Positions 46,671-57,538 of a DNA stretch of 64,000 nt are shown here, piece after piece. Source of the stretch: Rhodanobacter sp. L36 (GTDB lineage: Bacteria; Pseudomonadota; Gammaproteobacteria; Xanthomonadales; Rhodanobacteraceae); contig NZ_LMUV01000011.1 of assembly GCF_009765755.1 (NCBI RefSeq), forward strand, positions 597,575 through 661,574, written 5' to 3'. The number at the start of each line of letters is the position of its first letter. Position 1 is the stretch's first letter. The notes under the pieces were generated by a model. It was not told the DNA's origin and ran no database searches. It worked only from the letters and a program-made list of their open reading frames with translations. A program made the translations under genes and the position numbers.

Positions 46671-46703
46671 CGAAGCCCTGCGCGTTGCCGGCAGGGCTTC
46701 GTG
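46671..46703. terminator. Bidirectional hairpin between gloA2 and aqpZ
   Basis: A perfect 12-bp stem (46671-46682 with 46692-46703, ACGAAGCCCTGC/GCAGGGCTTCGT) with a 9-nt loop lies between two convergent genes. The T run is short (TGTT), so this is a plausible but not textbook terminator for both. Confidence 0.7.
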
Positions 46704-46720
46704 TTGAACGCAGGGATCGC

Positions 46721-47422
46721 TCAGTCGCGCTTTTCGAGCAGGTAGCGATAGATCAGGCCGCCGACCACGCCGCCGATCAGCGGAATCAGCCAGAACAGCC
46801 ACAGTTGCTGGATTGCCCATCCGCCCTGGAACAAAGCGACGCCCGTGCTGCGTGCCGGGTTCACCGACGTATTGGTGACCGGGATGCTGATCAGGTGGAT
46901 CAACGTGAGCGCAAGGCCAATCGCCAGTGGCGCGAAGCCGGCCGGTGCGCGCGCGTCGGTGGCGCCATGGATCACGATCAGAAAGAACGCGGTCAGCACC
47001 AGTTCGATCGCGATCGCAGCCTGCATCGAAAAGTGGCCAGGCGAATGGTCACCGAAACCGTTGGAGGCGAAGCCGCTGGCGCCGGCGTCGAAACCGGGTT
47101 TGCCGCTGGCGATGAAGTAAAGCACGGCCGCCGCGGCGATTGAGCCGATGACCTGCACGACGATGTACGGCACCACATCTTTCGCGGGGAATCGCCCGCC
47201 GGCACAAAGGCCGAGCGTAACCGCCGGATTGAAGTGTCCGCCGGAAATGTGACCGACCGCGTAAGCCATGGTCACCACCGTGAGACCAAAGGCCAGTGCT
47301 ACTCCAGCGAATCCGATGCCCAGACCCGGGAAACCCGCCGCCAATACCGCGCTTCCGCAACCACCGAAAACCAGCCAGAACGTGCCGAAAAATTCGGCGC
47401 TCAGACGTTTGCTCATGTTCAT
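46721..47422 (-). CDS. aqpZ: Aquaporin Z
   Basis: AqpZ is the water channel of the inner membrane. The 233-aa protein has six helices and both NPA loops: [16 protein letters not shown] and [16 protein letters not shown]. Selectivity-filter residues suit a water-specific channel (Arg after the second NPA; His in IHLISIPVT). The start [17 protein letters not shown] at 47422 has AGGGA upstream. The open frame extending beyond it is not family-like. Confidence 0.96.
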   Translation of the reverse strand: MNMSKRLSAEFFGTFWLVFGGCGSAVLAAGFPGLGIGFAGVALAFGLTVVTMAYAVGHISGGHFNPAVTLGLCAGGRFPAKDVVPYIVVQVIGSIAAAAVLYFIASGKPGFDAGASGFASNGFGDHSPGHFSMQAAIAIELVLTAFFLIVIHGATDARAPAGFAPLAIGLALTLIHLISIPVTNTSVNPARSTGVALFQGGWAIQQLWLFWLIPLIGGVVGGLIYRYLLEKRD

Positions 47423-47685
47423 CAGTTTTTCCCTGTCGTGTCGGAATGACTGTTGTGATGCCACGGCATCGTGCGTGATTGCCAAGACGCGACGACGTGG
47501 ATTCTTGAACCCCCTGGCTCCTGGAAATCTCTTTCGCCGGCTACACGGGATTGGATCCCGCAAGACAGCTGGCAGGAATATACGCCCGACAGCAGCGGCT
47601 GGCACGTGTCGGTGTGATGGTGCGTCGGGCAGCGCGAGGTTTGTTGTATGTTGCCGGCTCTCCGTCAACACACACGAATCCGCCG

Positions 47686-48996
47686 ATGATGCAGAACACG
47701 CCGGTGAACCACGCTCGCCAACTCGATCGCAACGATGCGCGCACGCTGATGCTCGCGGCGCTCGGTGGCGCGCTGGAGTTCTACGATTTCGTGGTGTTCG
47801 TGTTTTTTGCCAAGCTACTCGGCGATCTGTTTTTTCCGCACGGCACCGCATCGTGGCTTGCGCAGTTGCAGGTCTACGGAATCTTCGCCGCGGGTTATCT
47901 GGCGCGTCCGCTCGGCGGCATCGTGATGGCGCATTTCGGCGATCGCACCGGTCGCAAGAAAATGTTCACGCTGAGCGTATTGCTGATGGCGCTGCCGACG
48001 CTGGGCATCGGGTTGCTGCCCGTGTTTGCGCAGGTCGGCATGCTTGCGCCGCTGCTGTTGCTGCTGCTGCGCGTGGTGCAGGGTATTGCGGTAGGTGGTG
48101 AAGTGCCCGGTGCGTGGGTGTTCGTGGCCGAGCATGTGCCTGCGCGCAGTGTCGGCTTCGCTTGTGCAAGCCTTACCGCGGGCCTGACTTTCGGCATTCT
48201 GCTCGGTTCGTTGCTGGCGACGGCGCTCAACACATCGTTGGGCGATGCGACGATGCATGCGTGGGGTTGGCGTTTGCCCTTTCTGTTGGGCGGCGTGTTC
48301 GGTTTTCTGGTGGTATGGCTGCGCCGCTGGCTGAGCGAGACGCCGGTGTTCATCGAGATGCGCGAGCGCAAGGCGCTGAGTCAGCGCCTGCCTTTGGGCG
48401 TCGTGCTCGCTGAGCATCTCGGCGGCGTGGCGATGTCGATGCTGGTGACATGGACGCTGACGGCGGCGATCGTGGTGCTGATCCTGCTGTTGCCGGCACT
48501 GGCGACGCACAACTTCCACATCGATCCGCATCGCGCGTTTCTCGGCAACAGTCTGGCCGCACTCGCGTTGTGCGTTGGCTGCCTCTTTCATGGCTGGCTG
48601 TGTGATCGACTGAGCGCGGCGCGTGCGTTGCTGCTCGGTTCGTTCGCGATGCTGCTGATCACCTGGGCGCTGTTCGCCGACATGGCCCACGGCGGCGCCA
48701 ACTTCCTGTGGCTGTATGCGCTGACCGGATTTTTTGTCGGCGTGGTGGGCGTGATTCCGACGGTGATGGTGCAAGCGTTCCCGCCCGCCGTGCGATTCAC
48801 CGGCATTTCGTTTTCTTACAACGTCGCCTACGCGGTATTCGGCGCCAGCAGCGCGTCGTTGATCGGGCTGCTGGCCGATCGCGCCGGCCCGATGGCGCCG
48901 GCCTGGTATGTGGTGTTCACCGCATTGCTCAGTATCGGCGTGGCGTTGTACCTGATGCGCCGACGCGGCGCTTCGGCGCTCACATCGCGAGTCTGA
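47686..48996 (+). CDS. MFS transporter of the metabolite:H+ symporter (MHS/ProP-like) family
   Basis: A 436-aa protein with 12 predicted helices and MHS features: [21 protein letters not shown] at the start, [20 protein letters not shown] followed by [10 protein letters not shown] (motif A) and [17 protein letters not shown]. It imports a small carboxylate, betaine or similar solute with H+. The substrate is unknown. The start is placed at the first of two ATGs (47686). The gene is divergent from aqpZ across about 260 bp in which I see no other feature. Confidence 0.9.
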   Translation: MMQNTPVNHARQLDRNDARTLMLAALGGALEFYDFVVFVFFAKLLGDLFFPHGTASWLAQLQVYGIFAAGYLARPLGGIVMAHFGDRTGRKKMFTLSVLLMALPTLGIGLLPVFAQVGMLAPLLLLLLRVVQGIAVGGEVPGAWVFVAEHVPARSVGFACASLTAGLTFGILLGSLLATALNTSLGDATMHAWGWRLPFLLGGVFGFLVVWLRRWLSETPVFIEMRERKALSQRLPLGVVLAEHLGGVAMSMLVTWTLTAAIVVLILLLPALATHNFHIDPHRAFLGNSLAALALCVGCLFHGWLCDRLSAARALLLGSFAMLLITWALFADMAHGGANFLWLYALTGFFVGVVGVIPTVMVQAFPPAVRFTGISFSYNVAYAVFGASSASLIGLLADRAGPMAPAWYVVFTALLSIGVALYLMRRRGASALTSRV

Positions 48997-49683
48997 TCAG
49001 AATTCGAGTTCCTGCGCGGCACACAGATAGTCAACCATCGGTGCGGCGCGCTTGAACGTCGCCACGATCCACGGCATCAGCTCGTCGGAGCATGCGAGTG
49101 CTTCGTCGAAATTTTCGCCGACCGCGAAATCCTTGCGTTTGAGATCGTCGATCAGCTCGTGCTGCGGATCGAATCCGCGTGGCGACCGACTCAGCGATTC
49201 GCCCCAGAACGTGAGGTGTTCGCGGAACGTCTTGCTTTGCGTGGCACGTTTCCACGCCGCCGGGTTGTCCACCATGAAATCGCGAATGTGCTTCAGCGCG
49301 TCGGGTTCTGGATGCCACATGCCGCCGCCGGCAAAACAATCGCCGGGCTGGATGTGCACATAGAACGACGGCGCCTGGATTTCGTGGCGGCGTTCGTGGA
49401 AGAAACGCGAGCCCTGCCATGGCTTGTACGGCAGCTTGTTGTTGGAGAAGCGCGTGTCGCGATAAATGCGGAACAGCGAGCCGCCGTTCTTGCGCGGATC
49501 GGCACGGTAGTTCGCGCTGATCTTCGACAGCGGTGCCTGCATATCGGTAATCAATTGCAGGAACGGTTCGCGCACGTGTCGTTCGTAGTTGTCCTTGTGC
49601 GCGGCGAACCATTCGCGGCTGTTGTTGCGATCGAGCGAGCGCAGAAAACGAAAAGTGGCAGGCGTGAAATAGCTGTTGGGCAT
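48997..49683 (-). CDS. DUF2461 (TIGR02453) family protein
   Basis: A 228-aa cytosolic protein with the DUF2461 pattern: FTPATFRFLRSLDRNNSREWF, LFRIYRDTRFSNNKLPYKPW, PSFYVHIQPGDCFAGGGMWHP. The function is unknown. The ATG at 49683 is preferred to a TTG at 49689. It follows sbcB by 7 bp on the same strand and is probably co-transcribed. Confidence 0.9.
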   Translation of the reverse strand: MPNSYFTPATFRFLRSLDRNNSREWFAAHKDNYERHVREPFLQLITDMQAPLSKISANYRADPRKNGGSLFRIYRDTRFSNNKLPYKPWQGSRFFHERRHEIQAPSFYVHIQPGDCFAGGGMWHPEPDALKHIRDFMVDNPAAWKRATQSKTFREHLTFWGESLSRSPRGFDPQHELIDDLKRKDFAVGENFDEALACSDELMPWIVATFKRAAPMVDYLCAAQELEF

Positions 49684-49690
49684 GGTCAAG

Positions 49691-51163
49691 TCAGTGAGGT
49701 GAAAAAAGATCGGAAGTTTGCGGCTCGGCGGTGTCTGCGGCGAGCTCCTCGCCCCACGCCTGCAACTGGTCGAGCAATTCGAAACGTTGTGCAGTGTTCG
49801 GGTCGGCGCGCAGTTCGTCGAGGCGCGCGAAGTAGTCGTCGAGCGTCAGCGCGGTGAGCGGCATCGGTCGGGTCAGTCGCGCGCGACGGAACGCATCCCA
49901 GCGCATGCGCTCGTCGATGTCGAGCGTCTCGGGCCAGTTGCGTGCGCGATAGCGAAACAGCAGTTCGGGATAACGTGCATCGCGAAACGGAAAGCTGCGT
50001 TGCCCCAATTCCGCTGGTGGCGTCGCGCGAACCTGCGCAAGCAATTTGCGATCGGCATCGGGAAGAAAACCGCCGCCATACAAAGCGAGCTCGGGATCTT
50101 CCGGCGGCGGCAGTTCGGTGGCGCGCTGGAAAACGCGACGGAGTTTTTCGGCAAGCCCGTCAATGGCGTGCAGCGTGTTTCGATGCGCGATGCTGCGATC
50201 GAGATCGAGCTGCAAGCGGTCGAGGTCTGCGCCCTGCAAGACGGAAAGCGGCGCGAGCGCTGGTGCATGGTTCGCGCGCACGGTGCGCAACGGAATGCGC
50301 TCGACGCCTTCGGGCAAATCCGCGCGAGCGGTGAAGATGCGATCGGCGATGTCCTCTTCGTTCTGTGCCAGCCAACTTGTCGGGTCCACCGAAAGATCGT
50401 AGATGATGATTTCGCCCGCGCGGCTCGGATGCGGCGCCAGTGGCGCGATCACCGCGAGACAATGCCGGCTGGCTGGATAGCGCGACGACACATGCACCAT
50501 CGGAGTCATGTTCACCACGTCGAGCAGTTCGAAAACTTTCTGCTTGCGACGCAGGGCGAAGTGCCAGTCCCAAAGCCGCGGCTGACGCACGCGGATCAGT
50601 CGAGCCAGATCGATCAACGCGTAGACATCGGACAACGCATCGTGCGCGCGTTCCTGCCTGAGCTGGTTGGCGGTGGCCAGGTGTTCGAGTTTGAAACTGG
50701 GCGAACCGTCTTCGCGCGTGGGCCACACGATGCCTTCAGGTCGCAGCGCCTGGCACATGCGCACGAGGTCGATCAGGTCCCAGCGCGAATTGCCGTTCTC
50801 CCATTCGCGGCCATACGGCTCGTGGAAATTCCGGTAAAGCATTTGCCGAGTGAACTCGTCGTCGAAGCGCAGCGAGTTGTAGCCCACGCCGCAGGTGCCG
50901 GGCGCGGCCAGCTGTTCGTGCACGCGTGCAGCAAAGTCGGCTTCGATCAGGCCTTCACGTTCGGCGTGTTGAGGTGTGATGCCGGTGATCATGCAGGCGT
51001 CGGGGTGCGGCGGCATCTCGCGCGACGGTTTTTCATAGAACATCACCGGCTCGCCGATGATTTCAAGGTCCAGCGTGGTGCGGATGCCGGCGAATTGCAC
51101 GGGCCGGTCGCGCCGCGTGTCGGAGCCGGAGGTTTCGTAGTCGTGCCAGAAAAAGGTCTGCAT
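49691..51163 (-). CDS. sbcB: Exodeoxyribonuclease I
   Basis: ExoI is a processive 3'-5' exonuclease on single-stranded DNA, used in mismatch repair and recombination. The DnaQ-like domain starts [23 protein letters not shown] (catalytic Asp/Glu), with [26 protein letters not shown] and [16 protein letters not shown] completing the DEDD set. The SH3-like and C-terminal helical regions follow. The length of 490 aa is normal. The start at 51163 is the family N-terminus. It is divergent from orn, 69 bp away. Confidence 0.96.
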   Translation of the reverse strand: MQTFFWHDYETSGSDTRRDRPVQFAGIRTTLDLEIIGEPVMFYEKPSREMPPHPDACMITGITPQHAEREGLIEADFAARVHEQLAAPGTCGVGYNSLRFDDEFTRQMLYRNFHEPYGREWENGNSRWDLIDLVRMCQALRPEGIVWPTREDGSPSFKLEHLATANQLRQERAHDALSDVYALIDLARLIRVRQPRLWDWHFALRRKQKVFELLDVVNMTPMVHVSSRYPASRHCLAVIAPLAPHPSRAGEIIIYDLSVDPTSWLAQNEEDIADRIFTARADLPEGVERIPLRTVRANHAPALAPLSVLQGADLDRLQLDLDRSIAHRNTLHAIDGLAEKLRRVFQRATELPPPEDPELALYGGGFLPDADRKLLAQVRATPPAELGQRSFPFRDARYPELLFRYRARNWPETLDIDERMRWDAFRRARLTRPMPLTALTLDDYFARLDELRADPNTAQRFELLDQLQAWGEELAADTAEPQTSDLFSPH

Positions 51164-51232
51164 CGGCGGATCATCGCATGCGCAAAAGTTGCAGCGGCAA
51201 CACTGATAAACTGGCCCATCCAAGGAGACACC

Positions 51233-51799
51233 ATGAGCCACGTGCACGACGACAACCTGATCTGGATCGATCTGGAGATGACTGGTCTCGATACCGACAA
51301 CGACTCCATTCTGGAGATCGCCACCGTCGTCACCGACAAGGATTTGAATGTGCTGGCCGAAGGGCCGGTGTTTGCCATCCGGCACGAGGTCGACCAGCTG
51401 GAATCGATGGACAGCTGGAACAGCAACCAGCACCACAAGTCCGGCCTGTGGCGGCAGGTGCTGATTTCCGAAACCGATCATGCGATGGCTGAGCAGGCCA
51501 CGGTCGATTTCCTGCGCGCGTGGGTGTTGCCGGGCAAGTCGCCGATGTGCGGCAATTCCATCTGCCAGGATCGCCGCTTCATGCATCGGCAGATGCCGCG
51601 GCTGGAACGCTATTTCCATTACCGCAACCTCGATGTTTCGACCATCAAGGAACTGGCGCGCCGCTGGGCGCCGAACATTGCCAAGAGTTTCGGCAAGGAA
51701 TCGGCGCACACGGCGCTATCCGATATCCGCGATTCGATCTCCGAACTGCGGCACTACCGCGGGTTCATGGGCGAGTTGGGTGGTTCCACCCGCGTCTGA
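51233..51799 (+). CDS. orn: Oligoribonuclease
   Basis: Orn degrades 2-5-mer RNAs, including pGpG from c-di-GMP breakdown, which matters given the two cyclases nearby. It has the DEDDh motifs [31 protein letters not shown] and [14 protein letters not shown]. The length of 188 aa is standard. An AAGGAGA ribosome site lies just before the ATG. Confidence 0.98.
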   Translation: MSHVHDDNLIWIDLEMTGLDTDNDSILEIATVVTDKDLNVLAEGPVFAIRHEVDQLESMDSWNSNQHHKSGLWRQVLISETDHAMAEQATVDFLRAWVLPGKSPMCGNSICQDRRFMHRQMPRLERYFHYRNLDVSTIKELARRWAPNIAKSFGKESAHTALSDIRDSISELRHYRGFMGELGGSTRV

Positions 51800-51826
51800 T
51801 TCGGTGTCACCATCGAGGTAACCGAC

Positions 51827-52732
51827 ATGTCGATCGATCTGTTTGCGACCGTACTCGACTGTAACGGTCGCGCGCTGCGCCTGGACCGCCCGCGGGTGGT
51901 CGGCATCATCAATCTGACGCCGGATTCGTTTTCCGGTGACGGCGTGATGGATGTCGATGCCGCCGTGTCGCAAGGGCTGCGCATGATGGAAGAGGGCGCC
52001 GACATGCTCGACGTCGGTGGCGAATCCACGCGCCCCGGCGCGGCCGATGTGACAGCGGAAGAAGAACTGCGCCGTGTGCTGCCGGTGATCGAGCAACTGA
52101 TCGCGCGCACCACGTTGCCGATTGCCATCGACACTTCCAAACCGGAAGTGATACGTGTGGCGGTGAAGGCCGGTGCCGGCATGATCAACGACGTCCATGC
52201 GCTGCGCCGCGAAGGTGCGATGGATGCGGCTGCCGAACTCGGCGTGCCGGTTTGCCTCGTGCACATGCTCGGAGAACCTGGCGGCATGCAGGACGCGCCA
52301 CATTACGACGATGTGGTCGGCGAGGTGCATCGCTTCCTGACCGATCGCCTGTTCGCGTGCGAGCTGGCGGGCATCGACCGGCGCAAGGTGATGGTCGACG
52401 TGGGTTTCGGCTTCGGCAAGACGCTGGAACACAACCTGGCCTTGCTCAGTGCGCTCGAACGTTTTACCAGCCTTGGCAGCGGCGTTTATGCCGGTTTGTC
52501 GCGCAAATCGATGATCGGCACGCTCACCGGCCGCCACAAGGCTGCCGACCGCGCAGCCGGCTCGGCAGCCGCGGCGCTGATCGCCGTGCAGCGTGGCGCG
52601 CGCATCGTTCGCGTGCACGACGTGGCCGCGACGGTGGATGCGCTTGCCGTATGGCATGCGGTCTATGCCGTTGATGCCGTGCCGAAACGCAACGAGAAAA
52701 CCGCCATGCCGCGCTGGCCTGACGATGATTGA
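51827..52732 (+). CDS. folP: Dihydropteroate synthase
   Basis: FolP condenses p-aminobenzoate with hydroxymethyl-dihydropterin diphosphate in folate synthesis and is the sulfonamide target. Seen are VVGIINLTPDSFSGDG, ADMLDVGGESTRPGA, MVDVGFGFGKTLEHNLALL and SRKSMIGTLTGR. The C-terminus has the terminal RVHDVAATVDAL with the conserved His. The length is 301 aa. It is followed by glmM, the usual pair. Confidence 0.97.
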   Translation: MSIDLFATVLDCNGRALRLDRPRVVGIINLTPDSFSGDGVMDVDAAVSQGLRMMEEGADMLDVGGESTRPGAADVTAEEELRRVLPVIEQLIARTTLPIAIDTSKPEVIRVAVKAGAGMINDVHALRREGAMDAAAELGVPVCLVHMLGEPGGMQDAPHYDDVVGEVHRFLTDRLFACELAGIDRRKVMVDVGFGFGKTLEHNLALLSALERFTSLGSGVYAGLSRKSMIGTLTGRHKAADRAAGSAAAALIAVQRGARIVRVHDVAATVDALAVWHAVYAVDAVPKRNEKTAMPRWPDDD

Positions 52733-52792
52733 ACAGCGGTGGCGGCGTATGCTGCGCGGCGGACAGAATCGCAGCTTTGGGGGGACACAGCC

Positions 52793-54160
52793 ATGAATGA
52801 GCGTAAATATTTCGGCACCGACGGTATCCGCGGCATGGTGGGCGAATGGCCCATCAGCGCGGACTTCATGCTGCGGCTGGGTCGCGCCGTCGGCTGCGTG
52901 CTTGGCCGCGAAGGCAAGGATCGCCCGAAGATCCTGATCGGCAAGGACACGCGTGTTTCCGGTTACATGTTCGAAGCGGCGCTCGAGGCCGGTCTGGTCG
53001 CCGCGGGCGCGGACGTGGGCCTGCTTGGACCGATGCCGACGCCGGCCGTGGCGTTTCTCACTCGCTCGATGCGAGCCAGCGCAGGCATCGTGATCAGCGC
53101 CTCGCATAATCCGCATCACGACAACGGCATCAAGTTCTTCTCCGCCAACGGCGAAAAACTCACTGACGAAGTGGAGCTGGCGATCGAGCGCGAAGTGGAT
53201 GCCGACTTCGTTACCGTGGCATCCGAACGGCTTGGCAAGGCGACGCGGATCGGCGATGCGGTGGCGCGCTATGCGGAGTTCTGCAAGGCGACCGTGGCGG
53301 AAGATTTCACTCTGCACGGGCTCAAGCTGGTGCTCGACTGCGCGCACGGCGCAACGTATCAAGTCGCGCCGAAAGTTTTCGCGGAGATGGGCGCGGAAGT
53401 CATCGCCATCGGCGACAAGCCCGACGGTTTCAACATCAATGCAGACGTCGGTTCCACCCATCCGCAATCACTGCAGCAAGCCGTGATCGCGCACGGTGCC
53501 GACATGGGCATGGCGTTCGACGGTGACGGCGATCGCCTTGTGCTAGTCGATCGACATGGTGCTTTGGCCGACGGCGACGACATTCTCTACGTGCTGGCAA
53601 AAAGCCTGCACGGACGGAACGCGCTGAAGGGGCCGGTGGTCGGCACGTTGATGAGCAACTACGGACTCGAGCTGGCACTGGCGGAATTCGGCGTGCCACT
53701 GATCCGCGCCAACGTCGGCGATCGCTACGTCATGCAGCAACTGCGGCAGCATGGCGGAGTGCTCGGCGGCGAAACGTCGGGACACATCCTTTGCCTTGAT
53801 CGTGCGACGACCGGCGATGGCATTGTCGCGGCGCTCGCGGTACTCGAAGCGCTGGCGACGTCGGGTCAGGATCTTGCCGCGGCACGTTCCGACCTCAAGA
53901 AATTGCCGCAGGTGATGCTCAACGTGCGCGCCAACGGTGCGCGCGAAGCGCTGCACAGCGACGAAGTGAAACAGGCCACCGCGGAAGTGGAACGCGCGCT
54001 GCACGGTCGCGGTCGCGTCGTTTTACGTGCATCGGGAACCGAGCCGCTGGTTCGCGTCACCATCGAAGGCGCCGATGCGGTAGAAGTGCAGCAATTGGCA
54101 GAGCGGCTGGCCGACGTCGTAAAATCAGCGGCCCAAGCCTACGCTGCGGAAGCCACATGA
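52793..54160 (+). CDS. glmM: Phosphoglucosamine mutase
   Basis: GlmM interconverts glucosamine-6-P and glucosamine-1-P for UDP-GlcNAc synthesis. It has [17 protein letters not shown], the phosphoserine loop [17 protein letters not shown], the metal-binding [12 protein letters not shown], the sugar-binding GGETSGHIL and the phosphate-binding [15 protein letters not shown]. The 455-aa length is normal. Its TGA overlaps the ATG of the following oxygenase gene. Confidence 0.98.
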   Translation: MNERKYFGTDGIRGMVGEWPISADFMLRLGRAVGCVLGREGKDRPKILIGKDTRVSGYMFEAALEAGLVAAGADVGLLGPMPTPAVAFLTRSMRASAGIVISASHNPHHDNGIKFFSANGEKLTDEVELAIEREVDADFVTVASERLGKATRIGDAVARYAEFCKATVAEDFTLHGLKLVLDCAHGATYQVAPKVFAEMGAEVIAIGDKPDGFNINADVGSTHPQSLQQAVIAHGADMGMAFDGDGDRLVLVDRHGALADGDDILYVLAKSLHGRNALKGPVVGTLMSNYGLELALAEFGVPLIRANVGDRYVMQQLRQHGGVLGGETSGHILCLDRATTGDGIVAALAVLEALATSGQDLAAARSDLKKLPQVMLNVRANGAREALHSDEVKQATAEVERALHGRGRVVLRASGTEPLVRVTIEGADAVEVQQLAERLADVVKSAAQAYAAEAT

Positions 54161-55089
54161 AACATGTTCCTACCCTCGATATCCGACGCTACGAAAGCGA
54201 TCGCGAGGCCTTCGTCGCCGAACTCGGCGCGGCCTATCGCCAGTTCGGTTTCTGCTGCATCAGCGGGCATGGCATTGCACGCGATCTGATCGACGGTTCG
54301 TACGACGCGTTCAAGCGTTTCTTCGCGTTGCCTACCGAGACCAAGATGAAGTACCACGTGCCCGGAACAGGCGGTGCGCGCGGCTACACGCCGTTCAAGG
54401 TCGAAACGGCGAAGGACAGCCAGTTCGCCGATCTCAAGGAGTTCTGGCATATCGGTCGCGAGATTCCGCGCGATTCGAAATTCGCCGACGTGATGGCGCC
54501 GAACCTGTGGCCAAGCGAAGTTCCGGATTTCAAGCCGTACGGCTACGGTTTGTACGAAGCATTGGACGATTTGGGGTCGCGCGTTTTGCGCGCGCTGGCC
54601 TTGCACGTGGGCCTGCCGGAGCGCTACTTCGACGACAAGACCGACCAGGGCAACTCGATCCTGCGGCCGATCCACTATCCGCCGATCACGCAGGACAACG
54701 TTCCCAACGAGCGCGCCGGCGCGCACGAGGACATCAACTTCATCACGCTTCTGGTCGGCGCGAGTGCGGAGGGCCTCGAGGTGCTGAGCGATGGCCAGTG
54801 GTTGCCGATCACCACCGAAGGCGACGCCATCGTGGTGAACATCGGCGACATGCTGCAGCGCCTGAGCAATCACGTGTATCCGTCCACGTCGCATCGCGTG
54901 GTGAATCCGAAGAACGACAACGCGCGCAAGCCACGTTATTCGGTGCCGTACTTTTTGCATCCGAATCCGGATGTGGTGCTCGATCCGGTGCCCGAATGCA
55001 TCACGGCGGAAAACCCCAGCCGCTACGAAAACTCGATCACTTCACACGAATACCTGCTGCAGCGGCTGCGCGAGATCAAGCTGATCTGA
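54157..55089 (+). CDS. 2-oxoglutarate/Fe(II) oxygenase, isopenicillin-N-synthase-like family
   Basis: A 310-aa oxygenase with the N-terminal DIOX_N region ([20 protein letters not shown]) and a C-terminal double-stranded beta helix. The iron ligands are His and Asp in [11 protein letters not shown] and a distal His in STSHRVVNP; the 2OG-binding Arg is in KPRYSVPYF. The substrate is unknown; such proteins are often annotated as IPNS-like but do not make antibiotics. It overlaps glmM by 4 bp. Confidence 0.9.
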   Translation: MKHVPTLDIRRYESDREAFVAELGAAYRQFGFCCISGHGIARDLIDGSYDAFKRFFALPTETKMKYHVPGTGGARGYTPFKVETAKDSQFADLKEFWHIGREIPRDSKFADVMAPNLWPSEVPDFKPYGYGLYEALDDLGSRVLRALALHVGLPERYFDDKTDQGNSILRPIHYPPITQDNVPNERAGAHEDINFITLLVGASAEGLEVLSDGQWLPITTEGDAIVVNIGDMLQRLSNHVYPSTSHRVVNPKNDNARKPRYSVPYFLHPNPDVVLDPVPECITAENPSRYENSITSHEYLLQRLREIKLI

Positions 55090-55098
55090 TCTCGCGAG

Positions 55099-55908
55099 TT
55101 ACTTGTCATCGTTTCGATATCGTTTCGCCTGACGCGCCGAAAGATGGTTCGCCAGGCGATCTGGCATCAGCTGGAAAATCGTCTTGATGAATCGATTGAC
55201 GCGCCCGGTGATGAACATCGAATCACCACGCTCCACCGCGGCAATGCCCTGGCGAACCACTTCCTGCGCGCTGAGCCACATGAAGGCAGGCATGTTGTCC
55301 ATCTTGTCGCGCGTGCCGGTGACGTCGTGGAATTCCGACCAGGTGAAACCCGGACACAACGCGCACACGTTCACGCCGGCTGCCCGGTTTTCCAGCGCCA
55401 GCGATTGCGAGAATTTGATCAGGTACGCCTTTGACGCGCCATACAACGTGTGCATCGCCGTGGCCGGCACATGACCGGCCAGCGAAGCGACATTGATGAT
55501 GCGTCCATAACCGCGACCACGCATGCCGGGCAAGAGATGGCGTGTCAGTTCGGTCGGCGCCGTTACCAGCACTTGCAGGGAATCCGCGTGGGTTTTCCAG
55601 TCGTTGGAAACGAATGAACCCGGCACACCGTAACCTGCGTTGTTGATCAGCCAATCCACGTGCAAGCCGCGTTCCGCGAGCGTATCGCAGAGTTCGCGCG
55701 CAGCTGCGGGGTCCGCCAGATCGTTAGGCAGAACGGTCACGACGATGCCATGCCGTTGGGTCAATTCGTCGGCGATTGCCTGGAGTCGATCTGCGCGTCG
55801 TGCCGTGAGGACAAGGTCGTGTCCAAGCGCCGCCAGCTGCCGCGCGAATTCCGCGCCGATGCCGGATGAGGCGCCGGTGATCAGGCTGAGCGGTTTGGAC
55901 TGCGACAT
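55099..55908 (-). CDS. Short-chain dehydrogenase/reductase
   Basis: A 269-aa classical SDR with the nucleotide motif TGASSGIGAEFARQL, NNAGYG, and the catalytic YGASK preceded by INVASLAG. The Arg-rich ARRADRL after beta-2 suggests NADP(H). The substrate is unknown. The start MSQSKPLSL at 55908 has AAGGA 6-7 bp upstream, which favours it over an ATG at 55923. It is convergent with the oxygenase gene and divergent from tpiA. Confidence 0.92.
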   Translation of the reverse strand: MSQSKPLSLITGASSGIGAEFARQLAALGHDLVLTARRADRLQAIADELTQRHGIVVTVLPNDLADPAAARELCDTLAERGLHVDWLINNAGYGVPGSFVSNDWKTHADSLQVLVTAPTELTRHLLPGMRGRGYGRIINVASLAGHVPATAMHTLYGASKAYLIKFSQSLALENRAAGVNVCALCPGFTWSEFHDVTGTRDKMDNMPAFMWLSAQEVVRQGIAAVERGDSMFITGRVNRFIKTIFQLMPDRLANHLSARQAKRYRNDDK

Positions 55909-56043
55909 GGGGAGTTCCTTCATGGAGAACGCGCCATTTTGACCGTTTGTCGCGTCGATGCCAGCACTCTCCAAGGTTGACCGCGATTGCCGATGCGCGA
56001 TGCCGTCGCTAAGCTGCGCGCTCCATCGTCAGGGATATGTCCC

Positions 56044-56793
56044 ATGCGCAAGAAATTCGTCGCCGGCAACTGGAAGATGCATGGCAGCCAGACGATGGCG
56101 AGCGCGCTGGCAAGCGATATCGTCGCAAGCATGCCCGGCGACATCGATGTCGCGGTATTTCCGCCGTTTGTGTATATCGCAACGCTCGCAACGCAATTCG
56201 CCAACAAAGGTCTGGGGCTTGGCGGCCAGGACGTGAGCGAACATGACGGGCAGGGCGCATATACCGGCGAGATTTCCGCCGCGATGCTGGCTGATGTCGG
56301 CGCGAGGTGGACTCTGGTCGGTCACTCCGAGCGCCGCCACTATCACAACGAGAGCAATGACCTGGTGGCGCGAAAATTCGCCGCGGCGCGAGCCGGTGGC
56401 CTCACGCCCATCCTGTGTATCGGCGAGTCGCTGGCACAGCGTCAGGCCGGCCAGACCGAAGCCGTGATCGAGGCACAATTGCATGCCGTCCTGTCGACCA
56501 GCGGCGCGGCCAGCTTCGATACGGCTGTCATCGCATACGAACCGTGCTGGGCGATTGGTACGGGTCAAACCGCCACGCCCGAGCAGGCTCAGAAGGTACA
56601 TGCCTTCATTCGTAGCCAACTCGAAAAGGAAGATGTTATGATTGCCGGGATGACTCGACTGCTTTACGGCGGTAGCGTCAAGGCGGCCAACGCCGCGGAA
56701 CTGTTCGCTCAGGCGGACGTGGACGGTGGGCTGATCGGCGGTGCTTCGCTGACCGCAACCGACTTCCTTGGAATCTGCGCCGCGGCGCAATAA
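56044..56793 (+). CDS. tpiA: Triosephosphate isomerase
   Basis: TpiA interconverts DHAP and glyceraldehyde-3-P. It has the N-terminal VAGNWKMHGS (Lys), VGHSERR (His), AYEPCWAIGTG (catalytic Glu) and the phosphate loop LYGGSVKAAN. The 249-aa length is typical. It is followed by secG and tRNA-Leu(GAG), a very common arrangement in gammaproteobacteria. Confidence 0.98.
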   Translation: MRKKFVAGNWKMHGSQTMASALASDIVASMPGDIDVAVFPPFVYIATLATQFANKGLGLGGQDVSEHDGQGAYTGEISAAMLADVGARWTLVGHSERRHYHNESNDLVARKFAAARAGGLTPILCIGESLAQRQAGQTEAVIEAQLHAVLSTSGAASFDTAVIAYEPCWAIGTGQTATPEQAQKVHAFIRSQLEKEDVMIAGMTRLLYGGSVKAANAAELFAQADVDGGLIGGASLTATDFLGICAAAQ

Positions 56794-56816
56794 GCGCTAC
56801 AGGCTCAAAAGAAATC

Positions 56817-57242
56817 ATGTTCGTCATTTTCAGCGTGTTTTACATCCTGATCGCTGCCGCAATGATCGTGCTGATCCTGCTGCAGAATGGCGCGGGCGCC
56901 GATGCCGGTTCCGGCTTTGGCAGCGGCGCTTCGGCGACGGTGTTCGGTGCGCGCGGCTCGGCTACCTTCCTTACCCGCACCACCGGCATTCTTGCCACGC
57001 TGTTCTTCCTGATGAGCCTTGGCATGGGCATGTACTTGCACGCCAACGGCGCGCAGCATGACGACGGTGGCGATCTTGGTGTGATGTCCAGCGCAGCTAG
57101 CAAACCGGCCGCACAAAAACCGGCACCTGCGCCAGCGCCCGCTACGGAAGTTCCCTTGGCAACGCCCGCAGCAGCCAATACGCCGGCAAAGTCAGCCGGC
57201 AACGTACCCGCAGCGGCAACCGCGCCAGCGAAAAAGGATTGA
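56817..57242 (+). CDS. secG: Preprotein translocase subunit SecG
   Basis: SecG assists SecYE in protein export. Two helices (FSVFYILIAAAMIVLILLQ and FLTRTTGILATLFFLMSLG) flank the conserved LLQNGAGADAGSGFGSGAS. The C-terminus is an Ala/Pro-rich tail (KPAAQKPAPAPAPATEVP). The length is 141 aa. It lies 23 bp after tpiA and 25 bp before tRNA-Leu. Confidence 0.95.
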   Translation: MFVIFSVFYILIAAAMIVLILLQNGAGADAGSGFGSGASATVFGARGSATFLTRTTGILATLFFLMSLGMGMYLHANGAQHDDGGDLGVMSSAASKPAAQKPAPAPAPATEVPLATPAAANTPAKSAGNVPAAATAPAKKD

Positions 57243-57267
57243 GTAACACGCAGCACGTAACACACCT

Positions 57268-57352
57268 GCCCAGGTGGCGGAACTGGTAGACGCACTACCT
57301 TGAGGTGGTAGCGACGTAAGTCGTAGGGGTTCGAGTCCCCTCTTGGGCACCA
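57268..57352 (+). tRNA. tRNA-Leu (anticodon GAG)
   Basis: The acceptor stem GCCCAGG/CTTGGGC is followed by A and an encoded CCA. The anticodon stem CTACC/GGTAG encloses TTGAGGT with anticodon GAG at 57302-57304. It has a long variable arm and the TpsiC segment GTTCGAGTC. A tyrosine integrase gene begins 186 bp downstream, making the 3' end of this tRNA the likely attachment site. Confidence 0.97.
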
Positions 57353-57395
57353 TTACATCGTTTGAAGACGTCCGCTAGAGTCCAAAAACACAACG

Positions 57396-57420
57396 AAAAC
57401 CGCTACTTGCGGGTTTTTTT
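57396..57420 (+). terminator. Terminator after tRNA-Leu
   Basis: A short stem CCGC/GCGG (57400-57403 with 57409-57412), extended by AAAA/TTTT pairing, is followed by a run of seven T. It probably ends the secG-tRNA-Leu transcript. Confidence 0.65.
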
Positions 57421-57463
57421 GTGTCTGTTAGCGTGCAGAGGCATCCAACGCTGTCCAGTGGAA

Positions 57464-57535
57464 TACCCCAATAAGTGGGGGTACAGTCGGGGGTACGGGC
57501 AGCAAATGGGCTGCTGGCCAACAAGGGATACCCCC
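57464..57535. repeat. Clustered GGGGGTA repeats before the integrase gene
   Basis: GGGGGTAC occurs at 57477-57484 and 57489-57496, with inverted copies TACCCC at 57464-57469 and TACCCCC at 57529-57535. They lie between tRNA-Leu and the integrase start, where arm-type integrase sites or an excisionase/AlpA operator are expected. Confidence 0.5.
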
Positions 57536-57538
57536 AAA

